From the NCBI RefSeq assembly GCF_020832045.1, contig NZ_JAFIFK010000015.1:1-35929 (forward strand): DNA of 35,929 nt, read 5' to 3'. Shown here one piece after another: positions 1 through 8,095 of this stretch (position 1 is the stretch's first letter; every line of letters starts with the position of its first letter). The notes below the pieces were generated by a model. The model was not told the origin of the DNA. It saw only the letters and a program-made list of their open reading frames with translations, and ran no database searches. This DNA comes from Halomonas sp. Its GTDB lineage: Bacteria > Pseudomonadota > Gammaproteobacteria > Pseudomonadales > Halomonadaceae. The position numbers and the translations under genes were made by a program.

Positions 1-1197
1 GCCTACCTGCTGCTGGAAGGCATCTCGCTGACCATCGTGCCGCAGCGCATGTACTCGGGCATCGATACCTTCGTGCTGCTGTGCATTCCCGGCTTCGTGC
101 TGGCCGGCAACCTGATGAACGTGGGCAACATCACCGAGCACATCGTGCGCTTCTCGAATGCCCTGGTCGGCCATATCCGCGGCGGGTTGGGCCTGGCCAA
201 CGTGGGCGGCTCGATGATCTTCGGCGGTATCTCGGGCACCGCGGTGGCCGATGCCGCCAGCATCGGCTCGGTGATGATCCCCGGCATGGCGCGCTCCGGC
301 TACGACAAGCCGTTCGCCGCTGCCGTTACCGCGGCCTCGTCGACCATCGGCCCGATCATTCCGCCCAGCGTACCGATGATCATCGTCGGCTCGCTGGCCG
401 GCGTCTCGGTGGGGCGCATGTTTCTGGCCGGGGCCGTGCCCGGCCTGCTGTTGGGCGTGGCGATGATGATCACCGTCTACTTGCTGGCGGTGAAGCGCGG
501 CTATCCCAAAGGGCGTCGCGCCACCCTGCGCGAGCTGCTGCGCGAGGGACGTACCGCCTTCTGGGCACTGATGATGACCGTGATCATTCTCTACGGCATC
601 ATCGGCGGCTTCTTCACGCCCACCGAGGCTTCCATCGTTGCCAGTCTTTATGCGCTGGTGGTGGGCATGTACGTCTACAAGGGGCTGACCTGGCGCAAGC
701 TGCCGGCGATTCTCACCGACACCGTGCTGACCTCGTCGGCACTGCTGCTGCTGGTGGGCCTGGCCAACCTGTTCGGCTGGATCCTTACCAGCCAGCAGAT
801 CCCGCAAACGATCGCCGCCCTGATCATGACGATCAGCGACAACCCCATCGTGGTGATCCTGATCCTCAACCTGATCCTGCTCTTCGTCGGCGCCTTCATG
901 GAGACAATCGCCGCGCTGATCATCCTGTTTCCAGCGCTGCTGGGGGTGGCCACCGGGGTCGGCATGGACCCGGTGCACTTCGCAGTGATGGCGGTACTCA
1001 ACCTGATGATCGGCCTGACCACGCCGCCGGTGGGAGTTTGCCTATTCGTGGTCGCGGGCATCGGCAAACTGCAGATGCTCACCGTGGCTCGCGCGATCCT
1101 GCCGTTTCTGGCGTGCAATATCGCGGTACTGCTGCTGGTGGCCTATGTACCGGCCATTTCGCTGTGGCTTCCCGACCTGTTGATGGGGGCAAGATGA
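1..1197 (+). CDS. TRAP transporter large permease (DctM/UxuT family), 5' truncated by window edge
   Basis: This is the large membrane subunit of a tripartite ATP-independent periplasmic (TRAP) transporter, which moves carboxylates or sugar acids inward using the sodium gradient. The reading frame is open from base 1, and 398 residues are visible. DctM proteins usually have about 425, so roughly 30 N-terminal residues are missing. The sequence is a chain of hydrophobic segments with typical DctM stretches: GGISGTAVADAASIGSVMIP near residues 75-95, IGPIIPPSVPMIIVG near 116-130, and NLMIGLTTPPVGVCLF near the C-terminus. The stop overlaps the start of the uxuB-like gene as ATGA, so translation is probably coupled. 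The binding protein (DctP) and small subunit (DctQ) should lie upstream, outside the window. A hexuronate such as glucuronate or galacturonate is the likely substrate; this is inferred from the neighbours, not from the protein. Confidence 0.93.
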   Translation, partial: AYLLLEGISLTIVPQRMYSGIDTFVLLCIPGFVLAGNLMNVGNITEHIVRFSNALVGHIRGGLGLANVGGSMIFGGISGTAVADAASIGSVMIPGMARSGYDKPFAAAVTAASSTIGPIIPPSVPMIIVGSLAGVSVGRMFLAGAVPGLLLGVAMMITVYLLAVKRGYPKGRRATLRELLREGRTAFWALMMTVIILYGIIGGFFTPTEASIVASLYALVVGMYVYKGLTWRKLPAILTDTVLTSSALLLLVGLANLFGWILTSQQIPQTIAALIMTISDNPIVVILILNLILLFVGAFMETIAALIILFPALLGVATGVGMDPVHFAVMAVLNLMIGLTTPPVGVCLFVVAGIGKLQMLTVARAILPFLACNIAVLLLVAYVPAISLWLPDLLMGAR

Positions 1198-2672
1198 AGG
1201 ACGTGACACGCATACCCGCCGCCGCGCCGACCGGGCGCATCGGCATCGTCCACCTGGGGCTCGGCGCCTTCCATCGTGCCCACCAGGCGGTCTACCTGGA
1301 GCGCTATCGCCAGCGCAGCGGCGACGACGCCTGGGGAATATGTAGCGCCAACCTGCGCGGCGGCGTGGCGCTGGTGGATGCGCTGCGCGAGGCCGGCTAT
1401 CACTACCATGTCGCCGAATATGCCGACCGCGATACCGTCACGCTGCGTGGGATCGGCGTAATCGAGGAAGCCCTGTTCACAGGCCGGGACACCGCGGGGG
1501 AGTGGGGGCGCGATCTCGCGTCGCTGCTGGCGCGCATGGCTTCGCCCGAGACGCGTCTCGTCACCTTGACGGTGACCGAGAAGGGCTACTTTCTCAATCC
1601 CGCCGAGGGCAGCCTGCTGCGCGACGATCCGCTAATCGCCCACGACATTGCCCATCCGCAGGCACCGCGCACGGCCCCAGGCATTCTGGTCGCGGCCCTG
1701 GGCCTGCGGCGCAGGGCGGGAGTTCCGCCGTTCACAGTATTGTGCTGCGACAACATGCCCGATAACGGCCAGCGCACACGAGCAGCCGTGGTGCAGCTCG
1801 CCGCCTGTGGCGACGGTGAGCTGGCCGAGTGGATCGAACGCGAGGTGGCCTTCCCCTGCACCATGGTCGACCGTATCGTGCCGGCCATGACCGGAACCGA
1901 CTTCGAGCGCCTGGCCGAGCTGGGCGTCGACGACCCCAATGCGGTGGTGGGCGAGGCGTTCACTCAATGGGTAGTGGAGGATGACTTTCCTCTCGGTCGG
2001 CCCGCCTGGGAGGCCGAGGGCGTGGAGATGGTCGCCGACGTAGCGCCGTTCGAGACCATGAAGCTGCGCATGCTCAACGGCAGCCATTCGCTGCTCGCCT
2101 ATCTGGGCGCGCTGGACGACATCGAGACGGTATTCGACGCGGTGAGCCGTGACGATCTGAGAGCACTGCTGCGCCGTTACATGCTGCAAGAGGCGGCGCC
2201 GACCCTGGCGATGCCGGCCGGTACCGATATCGAAGGTTACGCCGAACAGCTGCTCTACCGTTTTGCCAACGACAGCCTGCGTCATCGCCTTCAGCAGATC
2301 GCCATGGACGGCTCGCAGAAGCTGCCCCAGCGCTGGCTGCATGGCGCCCTGGCGCGGCTCGAAGCGGGAGGGCAGGTGCCTTGCATGGCGCTCGGCGTGG
2401 CGGCATGGATCCGCTATACCTTGGGAGTCGATCTGCACGGCAATGCCCATGCCGTCGATGACCCCATGGCGAGTACATTTGCCCTAATGCACGAAGCCCA
2501 CGGCGAGGATATGGAGGCTCTGGTGCCGGCCTTTCTCGAACTCGACGCCGTGGTTCCCCCGGCGCTGGCCGAGCGCGCCGGCTTTGTGGCGGCGGTGGTG
2601 TCGGCCTACCGTTGCCTGACGACCCTTGGCCTTAAAGCTGCGCTTGCACGGCTAGACGCCCCCACCCGATAG
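1194..2672 (+). CDS. uxuB: Mannitol dehydrogenase family oxidoreductase, probable fructuronate reductase
   Basis: A 492-residue long-chain polyol/sugar-acid dehydrogenase. The NAD-binding N-terminal half opens with the family motif [15 protein letters not shown] (residues 17-31). The catalytic KxxxxNGxH motif is visible as KLRMLNGSH, with Lys290, Asn295 and His298. The family includes mannitol dehydrogenase, tagaturonate reductase and fructuronate reductase (UxuB). Because uxuA follows 13 nt downstream, UxuB activity (fructuronate to mannonate, NADH-linked) is the best call. The start is the ATG that overlaps the TRAP permease stop; the same frame is open far upstream, but that extension only shadows the permease gene. 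The full family length is present, with no broken motif. Mannitol dehydrogenase is the main alternative, made less likely by the uxuA and kdgK neighbours. Confidence 0.9.
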   Translation: MKDVTRIPAAAPTGRIGIVHLGLGAFHRAHQAVYLERYRQRSGDDAWGICSANLRGGVALVDALREAGYHYHVAEYADRDTVTLRGIGVIEEALFTGRDTAGEWGRDLASLLARMASPETRLVTLTVTEKGYFLNPAEGSLLRDDPLIAHDIAHPQAPRTAPGILVAALGLRRRAGVPPFTVLCCDNMPDNGQRTRAAVVQLAACGDGELAEWIEREVAFPCTMVDRIVPAMTGTDFERLAELGVDDPNAVVGEAFTQWVVEDDFPLGRPAWEAEGVEMVADVAPFETMKLRMLNGSHSLLAYLGALDDIETVFDAVSRDDLRALLRRYMLQEAAPTLAMPAGTDIEGYAEQLLYRFANDSLRHRLQQIAMDGSQKLPQRWLHGALARLEAGGQVPCMALGVAAWIRYTLGVDLHGNAHAVDDPMASTFALMHEAHGEDMEALVPAFLELDAVVPPALAERAGFVAAVVSAYRCLTTLGLKAALARLDAPTR

Positions 2673-2685
2673 GGAGAAGTTTGCC

Positions 2686-3864
2686 ATGGAACACACCTGG
2701 CGCTGGTTCGGCCCGAATGATCCGATCAGCCTCGGCGAAATTCGCCAGACCGGGGCCACCGGCATCGTCACGGCGCTGCATGAGATACCCAACGGCACGG
2801 CCTGGCCGGTGGATGCCATTGCCGAGCGCAAGGCGACGATCGAAGCCGCGGGGCTCTCCTGGTCGGTGGTGGAGAGCGTGCCGGTGCACGAGGCGATCAA
2901 GCAGGGCACGCCCGAGCGCGAACGCTACATTGCGGCCTATCAGGAGACCCTGCGCAACCTGGCGGCCTGCGGTATCGACATCGTCTGCTACAACTTCATG
3001 CCGGTGCTCGACTGGACTCGAACCGACCTCGCCTGGCGTTTGCCGGACGGCGGGCTGGCGCTGCGCTTCGACCAGACGGCCTTCGCCGCCTTCGACCTCT
3101 ACCTGCTCAAGCGCCCCGGCGCCGAAGCCGAGTACAGCGATACCGAACAGGCCGAGGCCAGGCGCTACCTGGATAACCTCGATGCGGCCGGACGCGAGGC
3201 GCTGGCCGACACGATCATCGCCGGGCTGCCGGGTGCCGAGGAGCACTATACGCTGACACGCTTTCAGCTGGCGCTGGACGCCTATGCCGGTATCGGCGCC
3301 GAGCGCCTGCGCGAAAACTTGGGGTATTTCCTGCGTGCCATCGTGCCGGTGGCCGAGGAAGCCGGCGTACGGCTGGCCATGCACCCGGACGACCCGCCGC
3401 GGCCGCTGTTCGGCCTGCCGCGGGTGGTGTCCACCCCCGAGGACGCCCAGTGGCTGCTCGATGCGGCCCCCAGCGAGGCCAATGGGCTGACCCTGTGCAC
3501 CGGCTCCTACGGCGTTCGCGACGACATCGATCTGGCCGCCATGGCGCAGCGCTTTGGCCCGCGGATCTACTTTGCGCACTTGCGCTCGACGAGGCGCGAG
3601 GCTTCCGACCCGCGCACCTTCCATGAGGCTCACCACCTGGACGGCGATGTCGACATGGTCGGGGTGATCGCCGCGCTGGTGGCGGAGGAGCGACGCCGCG
3701 AACGCGAGGGCGGGCCGCGCCTGCCGCTACGGCCCGACCACGGTCACCACATTCTCGACGATCAGCGTCGCGACACGCGCCCCGGCTATCCGCTCTACGG
3801 CCGTATGAAGGGGCTCGCCGAGCTGCGCGGCGTAGAGCTGGCGGTACGTCGCTTGCTGAGCTGA
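2686..3864 (+). CDS. uxuA: Mannonate dehydratase
   Basis: UxuA dehydrates D-mannonate to 2-keto-3-deoxygluconate (KDG) in the cytoplasm, using a divalent metal in a TIM-barrel fold. The 392-residue product matches the usual UxuA length. It carries recognisable blocks: the N-terminal [35 protein letters not shown] (about 26-41), the metal-site region [16 protein letters not shown] (about 230-245) and the C-terminal [11 protein letters not shown]. The ATG has a GGGAGAAG ribosome site just upstream. It lies 13 nt after uxuB, so it is the third gene of the TRAP-uxuB-uxuA operon. Its product feeds the KDG kinase encoded convergently downstream. Confidence 0.96.
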   Translation: MEHTWRWFGPNDPISLGEIRQTGATGIVTALHEIPNGTAWPVDAIAERKATIEAAGLSWSVVESVPVHEAIKQGTPERERYIAAYQETLRNLAACGIDIVCYNFMPVLDWTRTDLAWRLPDGGLALRFDQTAFAAFDLYLLKRPGAEAEYSDTEQAEARRYLDNLDAAGREALADTIIAGLPGAEEHYTLTRFQLALDAYAGIGAERLRENLGYFLRAIVPVAEEAGVRLAMHPDDPPRPLFGLPRVVSTPEDAQWLLDAAPSEANGLTLCTGSYGVRDDIDLAAMAQRFGPRIYFAHLRSTRREASDPRTFHEAHHLDGDVDMVGVIAALVAEERRREREGGPRLPLRPDHGHHILDDQRRDTRPGYPLYGRMKGLAELRGVELAVRRLLS

Positions 3865-3877
3865 GCTGCCTACCTCT

Positions 3878-3899
3878 CAGGGCGCCATCAGGCGCCCTG
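3878..3899. terminator. Convergent hairpin between uxuA and kdgK
   Basis: A perfect 9-bp inverted repeat (CAGGGCGCC, 4-nt loop, GGCGCCCTG) sits in the 23-nt gap between the convergent uxuA and kdgK genes. It contains the kdgK stop codon in its loop and right edge. There is no clear T-tract on either side, so it may act as a bidirectional or Rho-assisted terminator, or as a 3'-end stabiliser. Confidence 0.5.
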
Positions 3900-4877
3900 G
3901 TCCAGCCTGGTCTCGAGTTCGTTCAGCTGTTCGCGACTCGGCAGCCCCTCCATGTCGCCCACGACCTGGACGGCCAGCGAGCCGATCAGGTTGCCGCGGC
4001 GTACCGCTTCCTGCGGCGAGCGGCCGTCGAGCAGGGCGCTGACCACCCCCACCGCGAATCCATCTCCGGCCCCCACGGTGTCCACCACCTCGGCTACCGC
4101 GATGCCGGGCACGCTGAGCGATTCCAGTCGTCCGTTCAGCTTCCCTCGGTAGTAGCCTCCCTCGGCGCCCAGTTTGACGAATACCGCCGAAGCGCCCCGT
4201 TCGAGGTAGAAGTCGGCGATCGCCTCGGGCGTGTTCTGACCGGTCAGCAGACGCCCCTCGGCGAGACCCGGCAGCACCCAGTCGGAGAGGGCGGCGAGGG
4301 CGTTGAGGGTATCGCGCATCTCGGCCTCGCTGTTCCACAGGCTGGGGCGCAGGTTGGGGTCGAACGAGACGGTGGCGCCATTGCTGCGGGCCTGCTCAAG
4401 CATGTGCCGCGAAAGCTCGCGGGCACTTGTGGACAGCGCCGGGGGAATGCCGGTGGCATGCAGGTGACGCAGCGCGGCGAAGTCCACCTCGGCGGCATCC
4501 GTTGGCGAGAGGTGGCTGGCAGCGCTGCCGCGGCGAAAGTATTCGGTACGAGGGTCGGCGCCATGCAGGGCGCGCTCCTTGAACATCATCCCGGTGGCAT
4601 GGGCGGCGTCCGCGCCGAGGTGGCGGCAGTCCAGCCCTTCAGCTTCCAGGGTCCGGCGAATGAAGGTGCCGAAACTGTCGGCGCCCACGCGGCTCAGCCA
4701 GCCGACATGGAACCCCAAGCGGGCCAGGCCGATGGCCACGTTGGTGTCGGCGCCGGCAATGCGGCGCTGGAAGTGCTCCACCTCGGCCAGGTCGCCGGGG
4801 GCATCGGCAACGAACAGGGCCATCGCCTCGCCGAAGGTGAGAATCTCGGGGCTTGAGTTTGTGGCGGTGTGACTCAT
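3888..4877 (-). CDS. kdgK: 2-keto-3-deoxygluconate kinase (PfkB/ribokinase family)
   Basis: A 329-residue PfkB-family sugar kinase that would phosphorylate KDG to KDPG, the step after mannonate dehydratase, ahead of cleavage by KDPG aldolase. The N-terminal ILTFGEAMALF and RRIAGADTNVAIGLARLG stretches are typical of KdgK substrate-binding regions. The C-terminal PfkB signature DTVGAGDGFAVG contains the catalytic Asp (about residue 272). The frame is open 15 codons further upstream, but I start at the ATG at 4877: the protein then begins MSHTATNS, and the upstream part would translate through a palindromic operator at 4896-4909. It is transcribed in the same direction as the LacI-type regulator 78 nt upstream. 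KDPG aldolase is not in the window. Confidence 0.9.
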   Translation of the reverse strand: MSHTATNSSPEILTFGEAMALFVADAPGDLAEVEHFQRRIAGADTNVAIGLARLGFHVGWLSRVGADSFGTFIRRTLEAEGLDCRHLGADAAHATGMMFKERALHGADPRTEYFRRGSAASHLSPTDAAEVDFAALRHLHATGIPPALSTSARELSRHMLEQARSNGATVSFDPNLRPSLWNSEAEMRDTLNALAALSDWVLPGLAEGRLLTGQNTPEAIADFYLERGASAVFVKLGAEGGYYRGKLNGRLESLSVPGIAVAEVVDTVGAGDGFAVGVVSALLDGRSPQEAVRRGNLIGSLAVQVVGDMEGLPSREQLNELETRLDQGA

Positions 4878-4895
4878 GGCGATCTCGCTTGTTAT

Positions 4896-4909
4896 TGGCA
4901 ACGTTACCA
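4896..4909. promoter_or_regulatory. Probable LacI-family operator upstream of kdgK
   Basis: TGGCAACGTTACCA is a 14-bp palindrome with one mismatched pair and an AACGTT core, 18 nt upstream of the kdgK ATG. It matches the perfect palindrome TGGGAACGTTCCCA at the promoter of the adjacent LacI-type regulator. A weak sigma-70 -35-like hexamer (CTGACA on the - strand, 4927-4932) lies just upstream, so a bound repressor would cover the -10 or start point. The regulator-operator link is inferred from proximity and shared sequence. Confidence 0.7.
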
Positions 4910-4955
4910 TTGGAGTGGGCAAGGATTGTCAGCCTGGAACACGGTGCGCGGCAGT

Positions 4956-5981
4956 TCAGCCTGTGGGGCGTGTAGAGCCACGCGGCATCAGTCTGGGTTC
5001 GAGCCGGTGCTTCCGGGGCCTTGCTTCGGCTGGGTTGGGTAACCTGGCCAGCAGGCAAGTGACGGCCTGTCGGCCGATCGCTTCGGTGGGCTGCGCCAGG
5101 GTGGTGATTCCGGGGCCGACCAGCTTGCACCAGTCGAGCTCATCGATCCCCAGCAGGCCCGTTTCGCCGAGCCGCGCGCCCAGTGTCCGCAACGCTCGGG
5201 TGGCCGCCAGGGTGACGGCGCCGTTGGCGCACAGCAAGGCACGTGGCACGTCACCCGAACGCCTATTGTCCGAACGGGTGAGAAAAGCCTCGATGGCATG
5301 CTGCAGCTCCTGGTCGTTGCCGTCCATCGTGTTAGCCTCGCCCGTCAGGCGGCGAGCCGCCAGGCCCTCGTGAAAGCGCGCCAGACGCTCTCGGCGCGGG
5401 CTGGCCAGCTCGGTCGGTTCGCTGAGGTAGAGCAGTTCGCCGTAACCTTGCTCGGCGAGATGGTCTAGGGCCAGATCGATGGCCCTTGCGTTGTCGAGCC
5501 CCACCAGGTCGGCTTGTACAGTGCCCAGGTCGCGGTCGAGCAGCACCAGCGGCATACCATGATCGGTCAACGCCTGTAGCTCAGCGTCGGGGCTGCCGGC
5601 AGCGTTGATGATCAGCCCCTCCACCTGATAGGAGGTCATCAACGCCAGATGGGTACGCTCGAGCTCAGGGTCGTTGTCGGTGTTGCACACGAGCAGCGCA
5701 AGACCCTGCTCGCGGCAGGCGCGCTCCACGCCGTGCATCACGGCCACCGAAAAGGGATTGCGGATGTCCGCCACCAGCATGCCGACCAGGCGGGAGCGCC
5801 CGCCCTTGAGTCCCCGGGCCATCTGGTTGGGGCGATAATCGAGTCGCAGGGCAGCCGTGGCGATACGCGCACACAGAGTCGGTGAGAGCTTTTCGCGCTC
5901 GCCGCTGAAATAGCGCGACACACTGGTCTTGGAAGCGCCGGCTTCGCGGGCGACCTCGATGATGGTGGGGCGGCGGGGCAT
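4956..5981 (-). CDS. LacI-family transcriptional regulator of the hexuronate/KDG genes (KdgR-like)
   Basis: A 341-residue LacI/GalR-type regulator. The helix-turn-helix and hinge are at the very N-terminus (TIIEVAREAGASKTSVSRYF, then LDYRPNQMARGLKGGRS). A periplasmic-binding-protein-like sensor domain follows (LVGMLVADIRNPFSVAVMHG onward). The frame is open to 6032, but the ATG at 5981 is chosen: it puts the helix-turn-helix at residues 5-24 as in the family. The longer form would translate a perfect operator palindrome and the -10 box. The gene lies between its own putative operator and that of kdgK, which suggests autoregulation and control of kdgK, and probably of the TRAP operon. The inducer is likely KDG or a related intermediate; that is inferred from context only. 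Confidence 0.88.
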   Translation of the reverse strand: MPRRPTIIEVAREAGASKTSVSRYFSGEREKLSPTLCARIATAALRLDYRPNQMARGLKGGRSRLVGMLVADIRNPFSVAVMHGVERACREQGLALLVCNTDNDPELERTHLALMTSYQVEGLIINAAGSPDAELQALTDHGMPLVLLDRDLGTVQADLVGLDNARAIDLALDHLAEQGYGELLYLSEPTELASPRRERLARFHEGLAARRLTGEANTMDGNDQELQHAIEAFLTRSDNRRSGDVPRALLCANGAVTLAATRALRTLGARLGETGLLGIDELDWCKLVGPGITTLAQPTEAIGRQAVTCLLARLPNPAEARPRKHRLEPRLMPRGSTRPTG

Positions 5982-5998
5982 GGGCTTTACGGTCGTGA

Positions 5999-6012
5999 TG
6001 GGAACGTTCCCA
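5999..6012. promoter_or_regulatory. Perfect LacI-type operator at the regulator's own promoter
   Basis: TGGGAACGTTCCCA is a perfect 14-bp palindrome with the same AACGTT core as the kdgK operator. It lies immediately downstream of a -10-like box, so it would overlap the transcription start, the classic position for steric repression. It begins 17 nt upstream of the chosen start codon at 5981. Confidence 0.75.
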
Positions 6013-6040
6013 TGATAAGCCGCGAACATCACTTCGACAA
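6012..6040 (-). promoter_or_regulatory. Sigma-70-like promoter of the LacI-type regulator
   Basis: Read on the - strand, TTGTCG (6040-6035) and TATCAT (6017-6012) are separated by exactly 17 nt. The predicted start near 6005 falls inside the palindrome 5999-6012. This gives a short 5' leader of about 24 nt to the ATG at 5981 and supports that start over the longer open frame. Confidence 0.6.
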
Positions 6041-6155
6041 CAATGCGGGCGCGTAACGCAGCTGTAGCGGCCGATTGGTCAGGCCGGCGCGAGCGCTAAT
6101 CGCCAATACATACGGGGAACGATACTGGCGAGCGCCCGCGCGACGTAATCGTCCG

Positions 6156-6899
6156 TTAGATCTTCACGCAGGCGAATATCGCGTTCCCAGAAGCCTGGTT
6201 CCAGGGGATGAGCTTGTCGTAGTCATGCTCAAATACATGCACCTCGAAGTACGGCGCCAGCAGCTCTCTCAGCTCGGAAAAGCTCACCGCCACCATCGCA
6301 TGTTCGTCGTGCCACACCTGGCTTTGATCATCGGCGGTTTTTTCGATTCGCAGCTTCAACCACTGCTGCTCGCCTTCACCCGGGTAGTGCCAACCGGAGC
6401 TGAAGGTGAACAGGGCGTCCGCTTGCTTGGCGGTGTGCGAGACGAATGACCTATTGTCGATCCGGCGCTTGTCCACGGCGTTGAAGCAGAACACCCCGCC
6501 CGCAGCCAGCGCCTCATGCACGCTGGCGATGCACGCCTTCAGTCTTGCCAGCCCGCCGCTGTAATGGATGGAGTAAAGGAAGCAGGTGATCAGATCGGCC
6601 GGCTGCGCGACCGCAAAGCCACACATGTCCTGCAGGGAAAATTGCGCTTCCGGGCAGCGCACCGCCGCTCTGTCCAGCATCGGCTGGTTGATGTCGAGCC
6701 CACTGCTTTCATAGCCGGCATCGATGAAATGGCGGACGTGCGGGCCAGTGCCGCAGGCGAGATCGAGGTGCCGGGCAGCACCGTTGCCGAACAGCTGCTG
6801 CAACCGATGGACGCAATGGCTTTGCGCCCGGTAGTCGATATCGGCACACATGAGATCGTAGTAACCCGACAAGTCGGTATAGAGAGCATCGCCGGGCAT
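6156..6899 (-). CDS. Class I SAM-dependent methyltransferase
   Basis: A 247-residue soluble protein with a Rossmann-type SAM-binding core. Motif I is HLDLACGTGPHVRHF (about residues 43-57 of the chosen start). It is followed by an acidic motif II region (SSGLDINQPML) and the post-motif DLITCFLYSIHY. The start at 6899 is preferred because AGG lies 7 nt upstream; the open frame continues 13 codons further without a better ribosome site. The substrate cannot be read from the sequence. It stands alone between the kdg regulator and the LysR gene on the same strand, separated from both by over 100 nt, so its job cannot be inferred from context. Confidence 0.85.
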   Translation of the reverse strand: MPGDALYTDLSGYYDLMCADIDYRAQSHCVHRLQQLFGNGAARHLDLACGTGPHVRHFIDAGYESSGLDINQPMLDRAAVRCPEAQFSLQDMCGFAVAQPADLITCFLYSIHYSGGLARLKACIASVHEALAAGGVFCFNAVDKRRIDNRSFVSHTAKQADALFTFSSGWHYPGEGEQQWLKLRIEKTADDQSQVWHDEHAMVAVSFSELRELLAPYFEVHVFEHDYDKLIPWNQASGNAIFACVKI

Positions 6900-6965
6900 G
6901 ATGACCTGATGTATGAGCGTAGCGCTGGTGACGCGCATTATATCCCGGCGTGAGGCGGCAAAGAA

Positions 6966-6993
6966 TCATCGGCTCACACGGATTTGCCGATGA
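6966..6993 (-). terminator. Probable intrinsic terminator of the LysR gene
   Basis: A perfect 8-bp hairpin (TCATCGGC / GCCGATGA, 12-nt loop) lies about 27 nt beyond the LysR stop. On the - strand it is followed by a T-rich TTCTTTG. A second, overlapping 7-bp inverted repeat (GCTCACA at 6972-6978 with TGTGAGC at 7002-7008) could compete with it. Confidence 0.5.
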
Positions 6994-7019
6994 CAGCCTT
7001 CTGTGAGCGGCAGGTGCGG

Positions 7020-7922
7020 CTAACCGACACCCCACACGCTGCTCAGCACTTCCAGCGCCTCGGCAATGGCGGGCTCCTCGCTGCGGTCGCGCCGCCACAC
7101 GAAGCACAGTGCACAGGGCAGGCGAAGCCCCTCGACCACGACCAGTCCGCGCTCCTGGCGTTCGGCCATGGCCAGAGCGTCCCGGGCGAGGCTCAGGCCG
7201 ACACCGGCACGTACCAGGTCCAGCATGCAGGCTTCCTGATCCACCTGGGCCACGGCGTGGGGCGTTACGCCTAACGGGTCGAGGGCGCCATGCAGCAGGC
7301 GGTAGTGGGCCGACTGAGCAGGGGTGACGATCCAGGGCAGGGCGGCCAGGCTTTTCCAATCGGATCCGGCCACACGATTGCCCCAGCCGGGCGGGGCCAC
7401 GACATGGTAATGAAAGTGGGTCAGCTCGCGGTGGGCAATCTCCGCTACATCCGGCCCGGGTCCTTCACCCGGCGGAGCGAGGAAGAAGCCCACATCGAGT
7501 TCCTCGCGGCGAATCCACTCCAGCACGCTACCGCTCATCCCGTGCTGCAGCTCGGTTTCGAGCTGTGGCGCGCGCTCCACCAGGCGGTGCAGGAAGGCAC
7601 CCAGGCGGATGAACTCGGGATCGACGATGGTACCGACACGTAGCCTACCGTGCAGCGTGCTGTGCAGTGCCCGGGCGCTCTGCTCGAAGGCTGCCATGGC
7701 GGCCAGCGCCCGCTCGGCGGCCGGTAGCAGGGCGTGGCCATCGGCAGTCAGGGAAAGTCCTTGAGGGCGGCGGCGAAACAGCGTCAGCCCCAGCCCTTCC
7801 TGCAGATGCTTCAGCTTGAGGCTCACGGCGGGCTGCGTCAGATGCAGGCGTTCGGCGGCGCGTGAGACGCTGCCTTCACGAGCTACGGTAACGAAGGCGC
7901 GCAGGGTGGCTAGATCATGCAT
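7020..7922 (-). CDS. LysR-type transcriptional regulator of the 3-hydroxypropionate/malonate-semialdehyde genes
   Basis: A 300-residue LysR-family regulator. The N-terminal winged helix-turn-helix is clear: LATLRAFVTVAREGSVSRAAERLHLTQPAVSLKLKHLQ, shown here as three short overlapping parts of that block (LATLRAFVTVAREGS, VSRAAERLHLT, QPAVSLKLKHLQ). The rest is the usual effector-binding domain. The start at 7922 (MHDLATL) places the domain at the normal position; the frame upstream runs through the divergent operator and is unlikely to be translated. It is transcribed away from the mmsA/dddC-like gene, an arrangement in which LysR proteins usually activate the divergent operon and repress themselves. 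In Pseudomonas, LysR regulators next to mmsA and a GMC 3-hydroxypropionate dehydrogenase respond to 3-hydroxypropionate; a similar role here is inferred. Confidence 0.9.
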   Translation of the reverse strand: MHDLATLRAFVTVAREGSVSRAAERLHLTQPAVSLKLKHLQEGLGLTLFRRRPQGLSLTADGHALLPAAERALAAMAAFEQSARALHSTLHGRLRVGTIVDPEFIRLGAFLHRLVERAPQLETELQHGMSGSVLEWIRREELDVGFFLAPPGEGPGPDVAEIAHRELTHFHYHVVAPPGWGNRVAGSDWKSLAALPWIVTPAQSAHYRLLHGALDPLGVTPHAVAQVDQEACMLDLVRAGVGLSLARDALAMAERQERGLVVVEGLRLPCALCFVWRRDRSEEPAIAEALEVLSSVWGVG

Positions 7923-7939
7923 GGGAGCGAGCCGTGAGG

Positions 7940-7960
7940 GATATAAGGACAGCTTATATC
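7940..7960. promoter_or_regulatory. LysR-type operator in the divergent promoter
   Basis: GATATAAG and CTTATATC form perfect 8-bp arms around a 5-nt spacer. The site contains the T-N11-A signature of LysR binding sites and lies 17 nt upstream of the LysR start codon, on the side facing the divergent dehydrogenase gene. Confidence 0.75.
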
Positions 7961-7984
7961 TGGCTTTTGAATTACTCAATTGAT

Positions 7985-8001
7985 CCTTGTCGGCGACAAG
8001 G
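7985..8001. promoter_or_regulatory. Second perfect palindrome in the LysR-mmsA divergent promoter
   Basis: CCTTGTCG and CGACAAGG flank a single central G, giving a 17-bp perfect palindrome 94 nt upstream of the mmsA-like ATG. Its sequence is unlike the neighbouring LysR-type site, so it may bind a different regulator or form a hairpin in the leader. Confidence 0.55.
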
Positions 8002-8095
8002 TAGTCTAGTCAGTCACAGCTTTGTGCCTGCTCGCTGAAAGCGACGAATGACGCAGCACTCAACCGATGTCAGCCACCCACAAGACGGAGACCCC

